Shown in pieces: positions 47,901 to 59,085 of a stretch of DNA of 64,000 bases. The DNA is taken from assembly GCA_949752745.1 (NCBI GenBank), contig OX457024.1, forward strand, positions 54,500,510 to 54,564,509, in the 5' to 3' direction. Numbering within the stretch: the stretch's first letter is position 1; the number at the start of each line of letters is the position of its first letter. The notes under the pieces are model-generated. The model worked only from the letters and a program-made list of their open reading frames with translations, did no database searches and was not told where the DNA came from. The translations under genes and the position numbers were made by a program. This DNA comes from Protula sp. h YS-2021. Its lineage: Eukaryota > Annelida > Polychaeta > Sabellida > Serpulidae.

Positions 47901-48534
47901 AATAGGATGGATACGTTCAGCACGAAGAAGAATTGGCGAGAATAGACAAGAAACGAAGAGAAACCCGGATGAAATGTATGAAATCACGAGATAATAGGCC
48001 GGAAACCATCTTCAGGAAGAGAAAATAGGCGAGAAAAGGCAAAAAACGAAGAGAAATAGTTTTAAAATCACGAGAAAATAGGCCGGAAACCATCTTCAGG
48101 AAGAGAAAATAGGCGAGAAAAGGCAAAAAAACGAAGAGAAACGGGGTAAAAATTCCAGAAATCAATAAAAATGGGATTGGAACGATCTGCAGCAAGAGAA
48201 AATTGTCGAGAACAGACAAGAAAAGAATGGAGAAATGGATAAAATGTAAGAAAACCTGAGAAATTAGGCCGAAAACGAATTTCCGGAAGAAAAAATGGTC
48301 GAGAAAAGGCAAGAAAAGAAGAGAAAGGGGGATGAAATCTAAGAAATCAGGAAAAATAGATTGGATACGATCTGCACGAAGAAAAATTGGCGAGAAAAGA
48401 CAAGTGAAGAAGAGGAAACCGAATGAAATGCAAGAAATCACGAGAAAATAGCCCGGAAACCATCTTCAGTAAAGAGAAAATAGGCAAGAAAAGGCAAAAA
48501 CAAAGAGAAACGTTGTTAATATCCCAGAAATCAG

Positions 48535-49504
48535 TGTTAGGTGTTTGTAATCTTCGGATCCCAGCGTTGTGCGTCTTTGACTTTCAACAGGAAGTGTAGC
48601 GACTAACAGACACAAGACTGATTATATTATCTTACGATTTCTAAGATTCCGTTTTTTTATATCCAAGTCCAACTATTGCGAAAACAAACTAATCCGTCTC
48701 GTGAACATCTGTTTTTATTTTCCTTACTTTATATTTTTCCCAAAATAACAATTCCCAGTGCACCAGCACCACGTGCACCAACACCCTGTGCACCACTTGG
48801 ACACACACCTGACGTGTATCCTCTATGCTTTCTCAAAATCGACTGCTAGTGGCGCAGCAAGCGCGTTCCTTATATAGTTGCTGGCAGAGCAGCCGCCGCT
48901 AATTAAAAATGCAACCAATCAAAGAGCTTCGCGCCTAAACTAAGGACCAATGAAAAAGTAGCTGCCCAAAAACATATCTTACAAGCAACGTAGCGACCAA
49001 AAACTGATATTTTCAAATCGATCACGAAGTCCTTTATAAAGTGGCACTATTGGTTCCAACCTATGGCGTTTTTAAATACTTGAAAACTACATAAAAAGTT
49101 TGTGCTAGGTAGCACAAAAATTTCCCTCGTCTCAAACACGACAAAATGAAAAGTTCCGAACACAAAAAATATTGCCATATGCACACTCGCGACGCGTTCT
49201 ACTTAATGCCATGTGAAACTTTAAATTTCGTCACCGACTTGTGAAGATATCCGATATACTTGGTATATAAGTAAATTTTTAAATGGCGCGAAATCTAACC
49301 AAGGATTTCAAACAAACTTGAAACTAGCACCAACGGGCGCTTTTCTCCATTTCCACGCAGCGGACGCATCCTCTCCCACAACAAACACAGTAAAGAACAA
49401 AATGAATCACAAACGCCCTCAGCACACCCATAACACAACACATTCACACAAGACGCGACAATAACACATGCATACTCAGGAAATCACTTTTGCATACCCT
49501 AACA
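48535..49504 (-). repeat. A3 3' LTR (970 bp)
   Basis: TGTTAGG to CCTAACA, preceded by ATCAG. Palindrome at 49099-49118. Confidence 0.94.
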
Positions 49505-49757
49505 AACCCCCACTCCGAGAAAACACCAAAGTTGTTTTCTGATCACCTAGGGTATGCAAACCCGTTTAACACACTTTAATCACCAACGAATATGAAAAAT
49601 TCACGAAAAGCCTCAAAATGGAACACATTCCATAAAACCCTTAAACCACCACATAAAGTGTTCAATCTCCGATCACGGGTGGCAGATGTTCAAGGAAGTG
49701 TCACAAAGACAATAATAGTCACAATTTGCACAAAATGCAACGAAAACGTCACAAAAG

Positions 49758-52700
49758 TCACTGCCGGCTCAGATAATCGGCTCCGATGTTTTCTGCTCCC
49801 TTGATGAACCTCATCGTGAAGGCATAGGTTTGTAGCGCCAGCGCCCATCGCATTAACCTCGCACTGTCATTCTTACTGTTCTTGAGGTATGCGAGTGGCG
49901 CGTGATCCGTCTCGAGGACAAAATGGGTTCCGTACAGAAACTTTGCGAAACGTTCGACTGCAAACACGATTGCCAAACACTCTCGTTCGATGACGGAATA
50001 GTTCTTCTCGCGGGGAAGCAGCTTCCGACTGGCAAACGCGACAGGAAACACACCATCTTCATGTTCTTGGAGTAACATCGCACCGAGACCATTATCCGAC
50101 GCGTCAGTCCGCACTATGAACTGTTTGTCAAGGTGGGGTAACCGGAGTATGGGCGCGCTGGTCATCAGGTGTTTCAGCTTGCGAAACGCACGTTCCTGAG
50201 TCTTACCCCACTCCACTTTGGATGGATGCTTCTTCCGCGTTAAATCAGTTAGCGGCGCGGCGACTTCAGCGAAATTCGGGATGAATTTCCTGTAAAATCC
50301 GGCCATCCCAAGAAACGAACGCACTTGTTTCTTCGTTTGGGGCCGCGGAGCATCTCGAATCCTTTCCACCTTCTGGTCCTCCATCCGTAGCTTTCCATTA
50401 CCGATGACATGTCCAGTGAAACCAATGTCGGAGAATCCGATGAAGCACTTCGTCGGACGTACAGTGAGACCGGCATCACGGATGCGAACGAACAACTCGC
50501 GTAACGTCTTCATGTGTTCCTTCCACGTCGCCGTGTGTGGCAAGAGATCGTCAACATAGTTGTCGACGTTGGACAGACCCGTCAACATCCTACGCATCAC
50601 ACGATTGAACTTCGCCCCGGCGTTGATCAGGCCAAATGGATTCCTTTTGAACTGAAACGTTCCTTTCGACGTAGTAAATGCTGTGTAGCGTTTGGAATCC
50701 TCGGCCATCGGTATCTGCCAATATCCCTTGGAAAAATCAATTTTCGAGAAGATCTTGTCGGTTCCGATCCGTGCCATGATATCTTCGTAATTTTGCATTG
50801 GTTCGTTGTCAAATTTCGTGACCGTGTTCAGTCTTCTGAAATCAATGCAAAATCGATTGGATCCGTCTTTTTTCTTGACGAGAACCACCGGCGAATTGTA
50901 TTCTGACGTGCACTCTTCAATAATGCCGGCTTGTAGCATCTTCTCAACCTCGTCGTTAATCGCTTTGCGTTTTGCAAAAGGAACAGCGTACGGTCTAACA
51001 CGGATCGGTTCTGTTGTAGTCAGCTCTATCTTGTGCTCTCCAAGATTTGTGAGTCCAGGAACATCAGAAAAAATGTCCTGGAACTCCTCGAGTACTGCAT
51101 TGACCTCAGAACGTTCCGACTCTGTCAAATCCGGGCCGATGTGCACGTCCTTGAACGTTTCCTGCTGCTCCGTGGTTGGTAGGTGTAGCGGTGGTTCCAG
51201 ATCTTCATCTGGCGGTTCTTCTTCGTCAATGACCGCGATACGAGCGAGCGCCGCTACAAACTCGTCAATATCTTCATCATCTTCCTGCTCTTCGTTTGCT
51301 GTGCGTTGCACACACCTTTTCAAGAGATTGGCGTGGTACACTCTCTTTTTCCCGGCGACGTCTATCTCATAATCCATCCGGCCCAGTACTTTCGTTACCG
51401 CGTAAGGACCTTTCCATTGCAGGAGGAGCTTGTTTGTATCTGTAGGTAGAAGCAGATACACTTTCTCTCCCTCTGCAAAGCGTCTGTCCCTGGCCTTCTT
51501 GTCGTAGTGGTGCTTCGCCACTCCTTGTGCTTCTAGCAAACTCTCCCGTGCAATACGACACGTCTCTTCAAGCCTGTTGCGCAGGTCCGCTACGTACTGA
51601 TAAGTGTTCACCACTTCTTCCGAAACGTCGTCGTCCGTCCACAACTCTTTGAGTATGTCCATCGGACCGCGCACTTTTCGACCGTACAGCAGCTCGAACG
51701 GCGAGAATCCAGTACTTGCTTGGGGCACTTCTCGGTAGGGGAACAGAACAGCTGGCAAATATCTGTCCCAGTCTTTCGGGCATTCTTGACACATCTTCTT
51801 CAGCATGTTCTTTAGTACTCCGTTTATTTTCTCGCACAATCCGTTACATTTAGGGTTGTACGGAGTGGTAAAAAGCTGCTTGACCGATATCAACCGTGAA
51901 ACTTCTCGCATCATGTCGGAAACGAATTGCGCGCCTCTGTCGCTCAACACCTCTTTGGGAAAACCGACCCTGCAAAATATGCTCAGTAAGGCTTCCGCGA
52001 CCGTTTCCGTGTCAATTCGCTTCAAAGGAACAGCTTCAGGGTATCTGGTCGCATAGTCCACCACGGTTAGAATGTACCGATGTCCTCTATCTGAAACCGG
52101 GGCAAGCGGTCCAATCAAATCCACTGCTACGCGATCGAAAGGCACATCGATGATCGGCATCTCTCCTAGCGGCACTTTCTGTACTCTGCCTTTCGGTATG
52201 GTACGTTGGCAGACATCGCAGGATTGGCAGAAACGTTTCACGTCCGAGTCGATTCCGGGCCAATAAAAGTTCGTGGTGATCCGATCGGTGGTTTTCTTTG
52301 TCCCCAAGTGTCCGCCAACAATCGCTTCATGTGCGAGGGACATGACGCGTTCTCGGAGCTGTTTCAGAACCATTATCTGCTTAAGCTTAACTTCAATGTC
52401 GCCTTGCTTGTGAAAGTAATACCGCGTCAGTATCCGATTCTTGATCGCAAATCGATACGTAGCTCCCGTTCTTGAAGAGAACACCGTCTTCTCTTTCGCA
52501 TGGCCGAAGAACTTCTGAAGCGTCTCGTCTTCGGCTTGGAATGCAATAAGCTGTTGCGAGTTTACTTCTTCGACCTTCACGGGAGGTGTAACAAGAGGCT
52601 TCACCGGGCATCTTTCTTTCTTTTCCTGCTCCCGTGTTGCTACCGCGGCCACATCTCCACCGCCTGTGGCGGAAGGTTCATTGATGGTGCTCCGCTCGGC

Positions 52701-54209
52701 AGGTACTTGACCACTGTCTTGTGGTTGCACCGCAATGGTTTGTGGTTTCAGGTCTGGCACGTTCCCGATAATGAGATCAAATGGTGGTTTGTCAATCACC
52801 ATGACATCCAGTTGTCCACTAAATATGGGGGTATCCACGTCTATCCGCGCCATTGGAAATCGCTTAATTGTTCCGTCGAGAAGGACACAACTACTGTACT
52901 GCCCGGTCATCTGAACGTCCTTCACCAAACTACTGCGAACGGCTGCGGAATCACATCCTGTATCTAGGAGTACAGTCACCCCATGTCCTCCGACGTGACC
53001 TCCGTAGAGCGGTAGGTTCTCCGATTTCCGCCCGCTGCACAACGCGCCTGCATATGGGATGGCATCTCCGTTCGCCAAGCAAAGATGCCCATCCTTGACG
53101 TTCCGCTCGACCCGATGTCGGCATTCTTCGTCTGTCACTCCAAACGCGCCTGTTTTGCCGCGGTCTTCTCTCTTCCGCCAATTCTGTGGAGAACGTTCGC
53201 GGTACTGTCGCGCACCACCGTCTGCCTTCAGTTTCCTACACTCTCTCGCAAAATGCCCTTCTTTGTTGCAGTTGTAGCAAACTATGGGTCTGGTCTTCGT
53301 TTCAGGTTTGCGACATTGCTGTGACTGATTTAGTCGATGTGTCGGTTTCTGTCCACTTAGAACGGTCCTGATCCGATTCTGCGAGATGCTCCCTCCATGT
53401 GCCTCGAGGTACTGCTCGGCCAGCCTAACTACCTCGTCAATGGACGGCGGAACTCTTTCACGGAGAAATAGGCTGATATCACTGCTACACATGTTGATGA
53501 ACTGTTCACGTAAGCACAAGTCTCTCAACTGCTCATAGTTCTTGTCGATCCCGGCCAGTTCTATCCAACGGTCAAAGAATCGTGCTTGCCTTGCACAATA
53601 CTGACGGACTGTCTCCTCCTTTTCGGGCTTCACTTCGCGGAACTTGGCTCGGAATCCTTCCTCCGTCAACTGGTAACGTCGCAAGATCGCAGCTTTCAAC
53701 TGAACGTAGTTGTTGGCGTTATCGACAGGCATACTACTGTAAACTTCAAGAGCCTTCCCCGTAAGAAGTGGGCTGAGACTAACGGCCCAAGTGTCTTCAG
53801 CCCAATCTTGATTCCTGGCGAAGCGCTCAAACCTCTCGAGGAAGGCATCAATGTCGTCTGCCTTCTCGTCAAACTTCGGAAGCTTTGGACGAGGAGCTCG
53901 ATACTGTACGTCGTGTCGCTGTGCTGCGTCGCGGCCTTGATCTTCATGGTTCTGGTTATGCAGCTCCAGCTGACGCGTCTCCTCACGCAAGCGAGCAAGT
54001 TCGTGTTCCCTTGCACGATCCCTCTCCTGCTGTTCCAATTCCTGCTGTCTGATGCGATCCTCACGTTCCTGCGTACGTATCTCGCGTTCTCTTGCGACGC
54101 GTTCTCGCTCAGCTGCCTTTTCCTCCTGGTTCTGCACAAATTGTCGAAGCTCCGCGTCTTTATATCCCAACGCCTGCCCGACTTGTATCCATTCACGCAT
54201 TTTCTCCAT
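49758..54209 (-). CDS. gag-pol: A3 Gag-Pol polyprotein, intact (Gag-PR-INT-RT-RNase H), 1483 aa
   Basis: Same length and domain layout as A2, with all motifs in place: CCHC knuckle, protease DTG, integrase zinc site and D,D-35-E triad, GPY/F, RT YVDD, RNase H. Residue 660 is the family-typical Phe. Scattered differences from A2 are mostly conservative; one worth noting is Pro for Ala in the integrase region (LFPYREV instead of LFAYREV), where B2 also has Ala. Start ATG at 54209, 46 nt after the 5' LTR, in the same context as the other copies. With the canonical primer site, matching LTRs and target duplication, A3 is the best candidate for a functional copy in this window. Expression cannot be judged from sequence. 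Confidence 0.96.
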   Translation of the reverse strand: MEKMREWIQVGQALGYKDAELRQFVQNQEEKAAERERVAREREIRTQEREDRIRQQELEQQERDRAREHELARLREETRQLELHNQNHEDQGRDAAQRHDVQYRAPRPKLPKFDEKADDIDAFLERFERFARNQDWAEDTWAVSLSPLLTGKALEVYSSMPVDNANNYVQLKAAILRRYQLTEEGFRAKFREVKPEKEETVRQYCARQARFFDRWIELAGIDKNYEQLRDLCLREQFINMCSSDISLFLRERVPPSIDEVVRLAEQYLEAHGGSISQNRIRTVLSGQKPTHRLNQSQQCRKPETKTRPIVCYNCNKEGHFARECRKLKADGGARQYRERSPQNWRKREDRGKTGAFGVTDEECRHRVERNVKDGHLCLANGDAIPYAGALCSGRKSENLPLYGGHVGGHGVTVLLDTGCDSAAVRSSLVKDVQMTGQYSSCVLLDGTIKRFPMARIDVDTPIFSGQLDVMVIDKPPFDLIIGNVPDLKPQTIAVQPQDSGQVPAERSTINEPSATGGGDVAAVATREQEKKERCPVKPLVTPPVKVEEVNSQQLIAFQAEDETLQKFFGHAKEKTVFSSRTGATYRFAIKNRILTRYYFHKQGDIEVKLKQIMVLKQLRERVMSLAHEAIVGGHLGTKKTTDRITTNFYWPGIDSDVKRFCQSCDVCQRTIPKGRVQKVPLGEMPIIDVPFDRVAVDLIGPLAPVSDRGHRYILTVVDYATRYPEAVPLKRIDTETVAEALLSIFCRVGFPKEVLSDRGAQFVSDMMREVSRLISVKQLFTTPYNPKCNGLCEKINGVLKNMLKKMCQECPKDWDRYLPAVLFPYREVPQASTGFSPFELLYGRKVRGPMDILKELWTDDDVSEEVVNTYQYVADLRNRLEETCRIARESLLEAQGVAKHHYDKKARDRRFAEGEKVYLLLPTDTNKLLLQWKGPYAVTKVLGRMDYEIDVAGKKRVYHANLLKRCVQRTANEEQEDDEDIDEFVAALARIAVIDEEEPPDEDLEPPLHLPTTEQQETFKDVHIGPDLTESERSEVNAVLEEFQDIFSDVPGLTNLGEHKIELTTTEPIRVRPYAVPFAKRKAINDEVEKMLQAGIIEECTSEYNSPVVLVKKKDGSNRFCIDFRRLNTVTKFDNEPMQNYEDIMARIGTDKIFSKIDFSKGYWQIPMAEDSKRYTAFTTSKGTFQFKRNPFGLINAGAKFNRVMRRMLTGLSNVDNYVDDLLPHTATWKEHMKTLRELFVRIRDAGLTVRPTKCFIGFSDIGFTGHVIGNGKLRMEDQKVERIRDAPRPQTKKQVRSFLGMAGFYRKFIPNFAEVAAPLTDLTRKKHPSKVEWGKTQERAFRKLKHLMTSAPILRLPHLDKQFIVRTDASDNGLGAMLLQEHEDGVFPVAFASRKLLPREKNYSVIERECLAIVFAVERFAKFLYGTHFVLETDHAPLAYLKNSKNDSARLMRWALALQTYAFTMRFIKGAENIGADYLSRQ

Positions 54210-54234
54210 GATGACTCATACACTTTGCTGACAG

Positions 54235-54252
54235 ATCCCGGACGAGCCCCCA
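54235..54252 (-). promoter_or_regulatory. A3 primer binding site, tRNA-Pro type
   Basis: TGGGGGCTCGTCCGGGAT in element sense, three bases from the 5' LTR, as in family B. Confidence 0.88.
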
Positions 54253-54255
54253 AAA

Positions 54256-55222
54256 TGTTAGGTGTTTGTAATCTTCGGATCCCAGCGTTGTGCGTCTTTG
54301 ACTTTCAACAGGAAGTGTAGCGACGAACAGACACAAGACTGATTATATTATCTTACGATTCCTAAGATTCCGTTTTTTTATATCCAAGTCCAACTATTGC
54401 GAAAGCAAACTAATCCGTCTCGTGAACATCTGTTTTTATTTTCCTTACTTTATATTTTTCCCAAAATAACAATTCCCAGTGCACCAGCACCACGTGCACC
54501 AACCCTGTGCACCACTTGGACACACACCTGACGTGTATCCTCTATGCTTTCTCAAAATCGACTGCTAGTGGCGCAGCAAGCGCGTTCCTTATATAGTTGC
54601 TGGCAGAGCAGCCGCCGCTAATTAAAAATGCAACCAATCAAAGAGCTTCGCGCCTAAACTAAGGACCAATGAAAAAGTAGCTGCCCAAAAACATATCTTA
54701 CAAGCAACGTAGCGACCAAAAACTGATATTTTCAAATCGATCACGAAGTCCTTTATAAAGTGGCACTATTGGTTCCAACCTATGGCGTTTTTAAATACTT
54801 GAAAACTACATAAAAAGTTTGTGCTAGGTAGCACAAAAATTTCCCTCGTCTCAAACACGACAAAATGAAAAGTTCCGAACAAAAAAATATTGCCATATGC
54901 ACACTCGCGACGCGTTCTACTTAATGCCATGTGAAACTTTAAATTTCGTCACCGACTTGTGAAGATACCCGATATACTTGGTATATAAGTAAATTTTTAA
55001 ATGGCGCGAAATCTAACCAAGGATTTCAAACAAACTTGAAACTAGCACCAACGGGCGCTTTTCTCCATTTCCACGCAGCGGACGCATCCTCTCCCACAAC
55101 AAACACAGTAAAGAACAAAATGAATCACAAACGCCCTCAGCACACCCATAACACAACACATTCACACAAGACGCGACAATAACACATGCATACTCAGGAA
55201 ATCACTTTTGCATACCCTAACA
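54256..55222 (-). repeat. A3 5' LTR (967 bp)
   Basis: TGTTAGG to CCTAACA, followed by ATCAG. It is shorter than its partner by a 2-bp loss in the CACCAACACC repeat run and one base in an A tract. Palindrome at 54818-54837. Confidence 0.94.
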
Positions 55223-57973
55223 ATCAGTAAAAATAAGATGGTACGATCTGCAGGAAGAGAAAATTATCAAGAACCGACAAGAAAAGAATAGAAAACTGCA
55301 TGAAATGTAAGAAAAGGAAATTCTGGAAGAAAAAATAGGCGAGAAAAAGCAAGAAAAGAAGAGAAAGGGGGAATGAAATCTAAGAAATCAGGAAAAATAG
55401 GTTGGATACGATCTGCATGAAGAAAAATTGGCGAGAAAAGACAAGTGAAGAAGAGAAAACCGAATGAAATGCAAGAAATTACGAGAAAATAGGCCGGAAA
55501 CCATCTTCAGGAAGAGGAAATGGGCGAGAAAAGGCAAAAAACGAAGAGAAACGGGGTTAAAATCCCAGAAATCAATAAAAATAGGATGGATACGTTCTGC
55601 AGGAAGAAGAATTGGCGAGAATAGACAAGAAACGAAGAGAAATCCGGATGAAATGTATGAAATAACGAGATAATAGGCCGGAAACCATCTTCAGGAAGAG
55701 AAAATAGGCGAGAAAAGGCAAAAAAACGAAGAGAAACGGGGTAAAAATTCCAGAAATCAATAAAAATGGGATTGAAACGATCTGCAGCAAGAGAAAATTG
55801 TCGAGAACAGACAAGAAAAGAATGGAGAAATGGATGAAATGTAAGAAAACCTGAGAAATTAGGCCGAAAACGAATTTCCGGAAGAAAAAATGGTCGAGAA
55901 AAGGCAAGAAAAGAAGAGAAAGGGGGATGAAATCTAAGAAATCAGGAAAAATAGATTGGATACGATCGGCACGAAGAAAAATTGGCGAGAAAAGACAAGT
56001 GAAGAAGAGGAAACCGAATGAAATGCAAGAAATCACGAGAAAATAGCCCGGAAACCATCTTCAGTAAAGAGAAAATAGGCAAGAAAAGGCAAAAACAAAG
56101 AGAAACGTTGTTAATATCCCAGAAATCAGTAAAAATAAGATGGTACGATCTGCAGGAAGAGAAAATTATCGAGAACCGACAAGAAAAGAATAGAAAACTG
56201 CATGAAATGTAAGAAAAGGAAATTCTGGAAGAAAAAATAGGCGAGAAAAAGCAAGAAAAGAAGAGAAAGGGGGAATGAAATCTAAGAAATCAGGAAAAAT
56301 AGATTGGATACGATCTGCATAAAGAAAAATTGGCGAGAAAAGACAAGTGAAGAAGAGAAACCGAATGAAATGCAAGAAATTACGAGAAAATAGGCCGGAA
56401 ACCATCTTCAGGAAGAGCAAATGGGCGAGAAAAGGCAAAAAACGAAGAGAAACGGGGTTAAAATCCCAGAAATCAATAAAAATAAGATGGATACGTTCTG
56501 CACGAAGAAGAATTGGCGAGAATAGACAAGAAACGAAGAGAAACCCGGATGAAATGTATGAAATCACGAGATAATAGGCCGGAAACCATCTTCAGGAAGA
56601 GAAAATAGGCGAGAAAAGGCAAAAAACGAAGAGAAACGGGGTAAAAATTCCAGAAATCAATAAAAATGGGATTGATACGATCTGCAGCAAGAGAAAATTG
56701 CCGAGAACAGAAAAGAAAGGAATGGAGAAATGGATGAAATGTAAGAAAACCTGAGAAATTAGGCCGAAAACGAATTCCCGGAAGAAAAAATAGTCGACAA
56801 AAGGCAAGAAAAGAAGAGAAAGGGGGATAAAATCTAAGAAATCAGGAAAAATAGATTGGATACGATCTGCACGAAGAAAATTGGCGAGAAAAGACAAGTG
56901 AAGAAGAGGAAACCGAATGAAATGCAAGATATCACGAGAAAATAGCCCGGAAACCATCTTCAGTAAAGAGAAAATAGGCAAGAAAAGGCAAAAACAAAGA
57001 GAAACGTTGTTAATATCCCAGAAATCAGTAAAAATAGGATGGGTACGATCTGCAGGAAGAGAAAATTATCGAGAACAGACAAGAAAACTGCATGAAATGT
57101 AAGAAAAGGAAATTCCGGAAGAAAAAATAGGCGAGAAAAAGCAAGAAAAGAAGAAAAAGGGGGAATGAAATCTAAGAAATCAGGAAAAATAGGTTGGATA
57201 CGATCTGCATGAAGAAAAATTGGCGAGAAAAGACAAGTGAAGAAGAGAATACCGGATGAAATGCAAGAAATTGCGAGAAAATAGGCCGAAAACGATCTTG
57301 GGTAAGAGAAAATAGGCGAGAAAAAACACGAAAAGAAAGGAAATTTAATGAAATCTAAGAAACCTAAAGAAAAAATGCCGGAAACGATATTCAGGAAGAG
57401 CATGTAGGCGAGAATAGACAAGAAACGAAGAGAAAACCGGATGAAATGTATGAAATCACGAGAAAACAGGCCGGAAACCATTTTCAGGAAGAGAAAATAG
57501 GCGAGAAAAGACAAAAACAAAGAGAAACGTTGTTAATATCCCAGAAATCAATAAAAATGGGATGGCTACGATCTGCAGGAAGAGCAAACTGGCGAGAACA
57601 GACAAGAAAAGAATAGAAAACTGCATGAAATGTAAGAAAAGGAAATTCCGGAAGAAAAAATAGGCGAGAAAAAGAAAGAAAGGAAGAGAAAGGGGGAATG
57701 AAATCTAAGAAATCAGGAAAAATAGATTGGATAAGATCGGCATGAAGAAAAATTGGCGAGAAAAGACAAGTGAAGAAGAGAAAACCGGAAGAAATGCAAG
57801 AAATCACGAGAAAATAGGCCCGAAACGATCTTGGGGAAGAGAAAAAAGGCGAGAAAATACAGGAAAGGAAAGGAAATTTAATAAAATCTAAGAAACCTAA
57901 AGAAAAAACGTCGGAAACGATATTCAGGAAGAGCAAGTACCCGAGAATAGACAACAAACGAAGAGAAACGGGG
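55223..57973. repeat. Purine-rich satellite, block 3 and diverged right edge
   Basis: Continues the block 2 array in register (landmarks at 55464 and 56365, spaced 901 bp), then becomes less regular. From about 57285 the subunits carry words not seen elsewhere, such as GATCTTGGG and AATTTAATGAAATC, and form a different unit: GAAACGATAT recurs at 57381 and 57914, 533 bp apart, about six sub-monomers. The array ends at 57973 against the Ngaro-type element. No credible gene. Confidence 0.92.
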
Positions 57974-58530
57974 ATTAAAACTTATAGCGTTCTAGTCTCT
58001 AGCCGTTATATGGCTGGCAAGACGAATGAGAGAGTGGTTTGGGTACAAATGTTTATTGCCTGACTGCTGAACACATTATGCATAAAACAAACATACTTTA
58101 AGAAACTGTCCACTAACCATACTAACATATTCAACATAAAACTGTACTTGTAAACAATTAAACAGGGAAGGGGAAGGGTGATGGAGGTGGGTCTCTGGAA
58201 GCGCTTGCTTGACCAGTGCTTGCTTTGCATTTGTGAGGGGAAGCTTGGAAGAGCCTTGTTATGTACCGTCCGACTTAATCCCTGCACGACTCAACGGCCA
58301 ATAGAACACAGGCATGACAGAAGGTACTCTGGGGCGAGCTCCGCCCCCGAGTTACTGAGTGTGTGCTACGCTACCGCCTGGCATGACGGCACGCTGTAAC
58401 CCGAGACGCTCTGTCTACATCTCCGTCTGGCACGCACCGTCGCTGTCAAGTCGAGTAGCGTGGGGGATTAAGGGGGAAAAGGGGCAGCGCATCACCAGAG
58501 TTTTAAAATCAAATAACACTTTATTTTTTA
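57974..58530 (-). repeat. Split direct repeat unit, distal copy (557 bp)
   Basis: Begins ATTAAAACTTATAGCG and is about 97-98% identical by eye to 58531-59085. It contains an AATAAA signal in minus sense (AATGTTTATTGCC on the plus strand) and ends in a T/A-rich run, TTTATTTTTTAATT. Open frames of 93-97 codons recur in both units, but I do not treat them as genes. Confidence 0.85.
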
Positions 58531-59085
58531 ATTAAAACTTATAGCGTTCTAGTCTCTAGCCGTTATGGCTGGCAAGACGAATGAGAGAGTAGTTTGGGTA
58601 CAAATGTTTATTACCTGACTGCTGAACACATTATGCATAAAACAAACATACTTTAAGAAACTGTCCACTAACCAGACTAACATATTCAACATAAAACTGT
58701 ACTTGTACACAATTAAACAGGGAAGGGGAAGGGGGATGGAGGTGGGTCTCTGGAAGCGCTTGCTTGACCAGTGCTTGCTTTGCATTTGTGAGGGGAAGCT
58801 TGGAAGAGCCTTGTTATGTACCGTCCGACTTAATCCCTGCACGACTCAACGGCCAATAGAACACAGGCATGACAGAAGGTACTCTGGGGCGAGCTCTGCC
58901 CCCGAGTTACTGAGTGTGTGCTTCGCTCCCGCCTTGCATGACGGCACGCTGTAAGCCGAGACGCTCTGTCTACATCTCCGTCTGGCACGCTCCGTCGCTG
59001 TCAAGTCGAGTAGCGTGGGGGATTAAGGGGGAAAAGGGGCAGCGCATCACCAGAGTTTTAAAATCAAATAACACTTTATTTTTTA
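58531..59085 (-). repeat. Split direct repeat unit, proximal copy (555 bp)
   Basis: Same layout as the distal copy, two bases shorter because ATAT is AT near its start. The two units lie head to tail without spacer. Confidence 0.85.

Larger units (their letters stand above)
28005..48534. repeat. Purine-rich satellite, block 2: 20.5-kb HOR array
   Basis: One landmark (the ATG of ATGAAATGCAAGAAATTACG) starts at 28166, 29068, 30329, 31590, 32491, 33393, 34379, 35367, 36355, 37343, 38245, 39146, 40049, 41046, 42032, 43020, 44009, 44995, 45896, 46883 and 47785. The spacings fall in classes: 901-903, 986-989, one 997, and two of 1261 bp. With sub-monomers of about 90 bp these are roughly 10, 11 and 14 subunits. 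In lines I counted, about three quarters of plus-strand bases are purines. Short hydrophobic frames on the minus strand and Lys/Arg-rich frames on the plus strand recur with every unit, but they follow from composition and are not annotated as genes. Confidence 0.95.
48535..55222 (-). mobile_element. A3: complete, apparently intact family A retrotransposon (6688 bp)
   Basis: Minus strand. LTRs at 48535-49504 (970 bp) and 54256-55222 (967 bp), with about five substitutions and two short indels between them. Target duplication ATCAG on both sides (48530-48534 and 55223-55227). Canonical tRNA-Pro primer site at 54235-54252, polypurine tract at 49505-49519, and an uninterrupted 1483-codon frame. 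It is inserted in the satellite: excising it with one duplication gives a landmark spacing of 986 bp (47785 to 55464 minus 6693), exactly a normal HOR length. LTR variants group it with A4 rather than with A1 and A2. Confidence 0.96.

Noticed and set aside
49505..49757. Envelope-like third gene between pol and the 3' LTR
   Set aside because: Only about 250 bp lie there in every A copy, with no signal peptide or membrane-spanning frame in sense.
17750..57960. Dozens of 60-180 codon frames in the satellite, hydrophobic on the minus strand and Lys/Arg-rich on the plus strand
   Set aside because: They recur with every repeat unit on both strands, and their composition follows from the purine/pyrimidine asymmetry. 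No independent coding signal.
17731..57973. Possible CRISPR array
   Set aside because: No alternation of identical short repeats and unique spacers; the units are contiguous degenerate subunits in a eukaryotic context.
58006..58842. 93- and 97-codon frames in the Ngaro tail repeats
   Set aside because: They lie in the duplicated non-coding tail, have no known domain, and their similarity only reflects the duplication.
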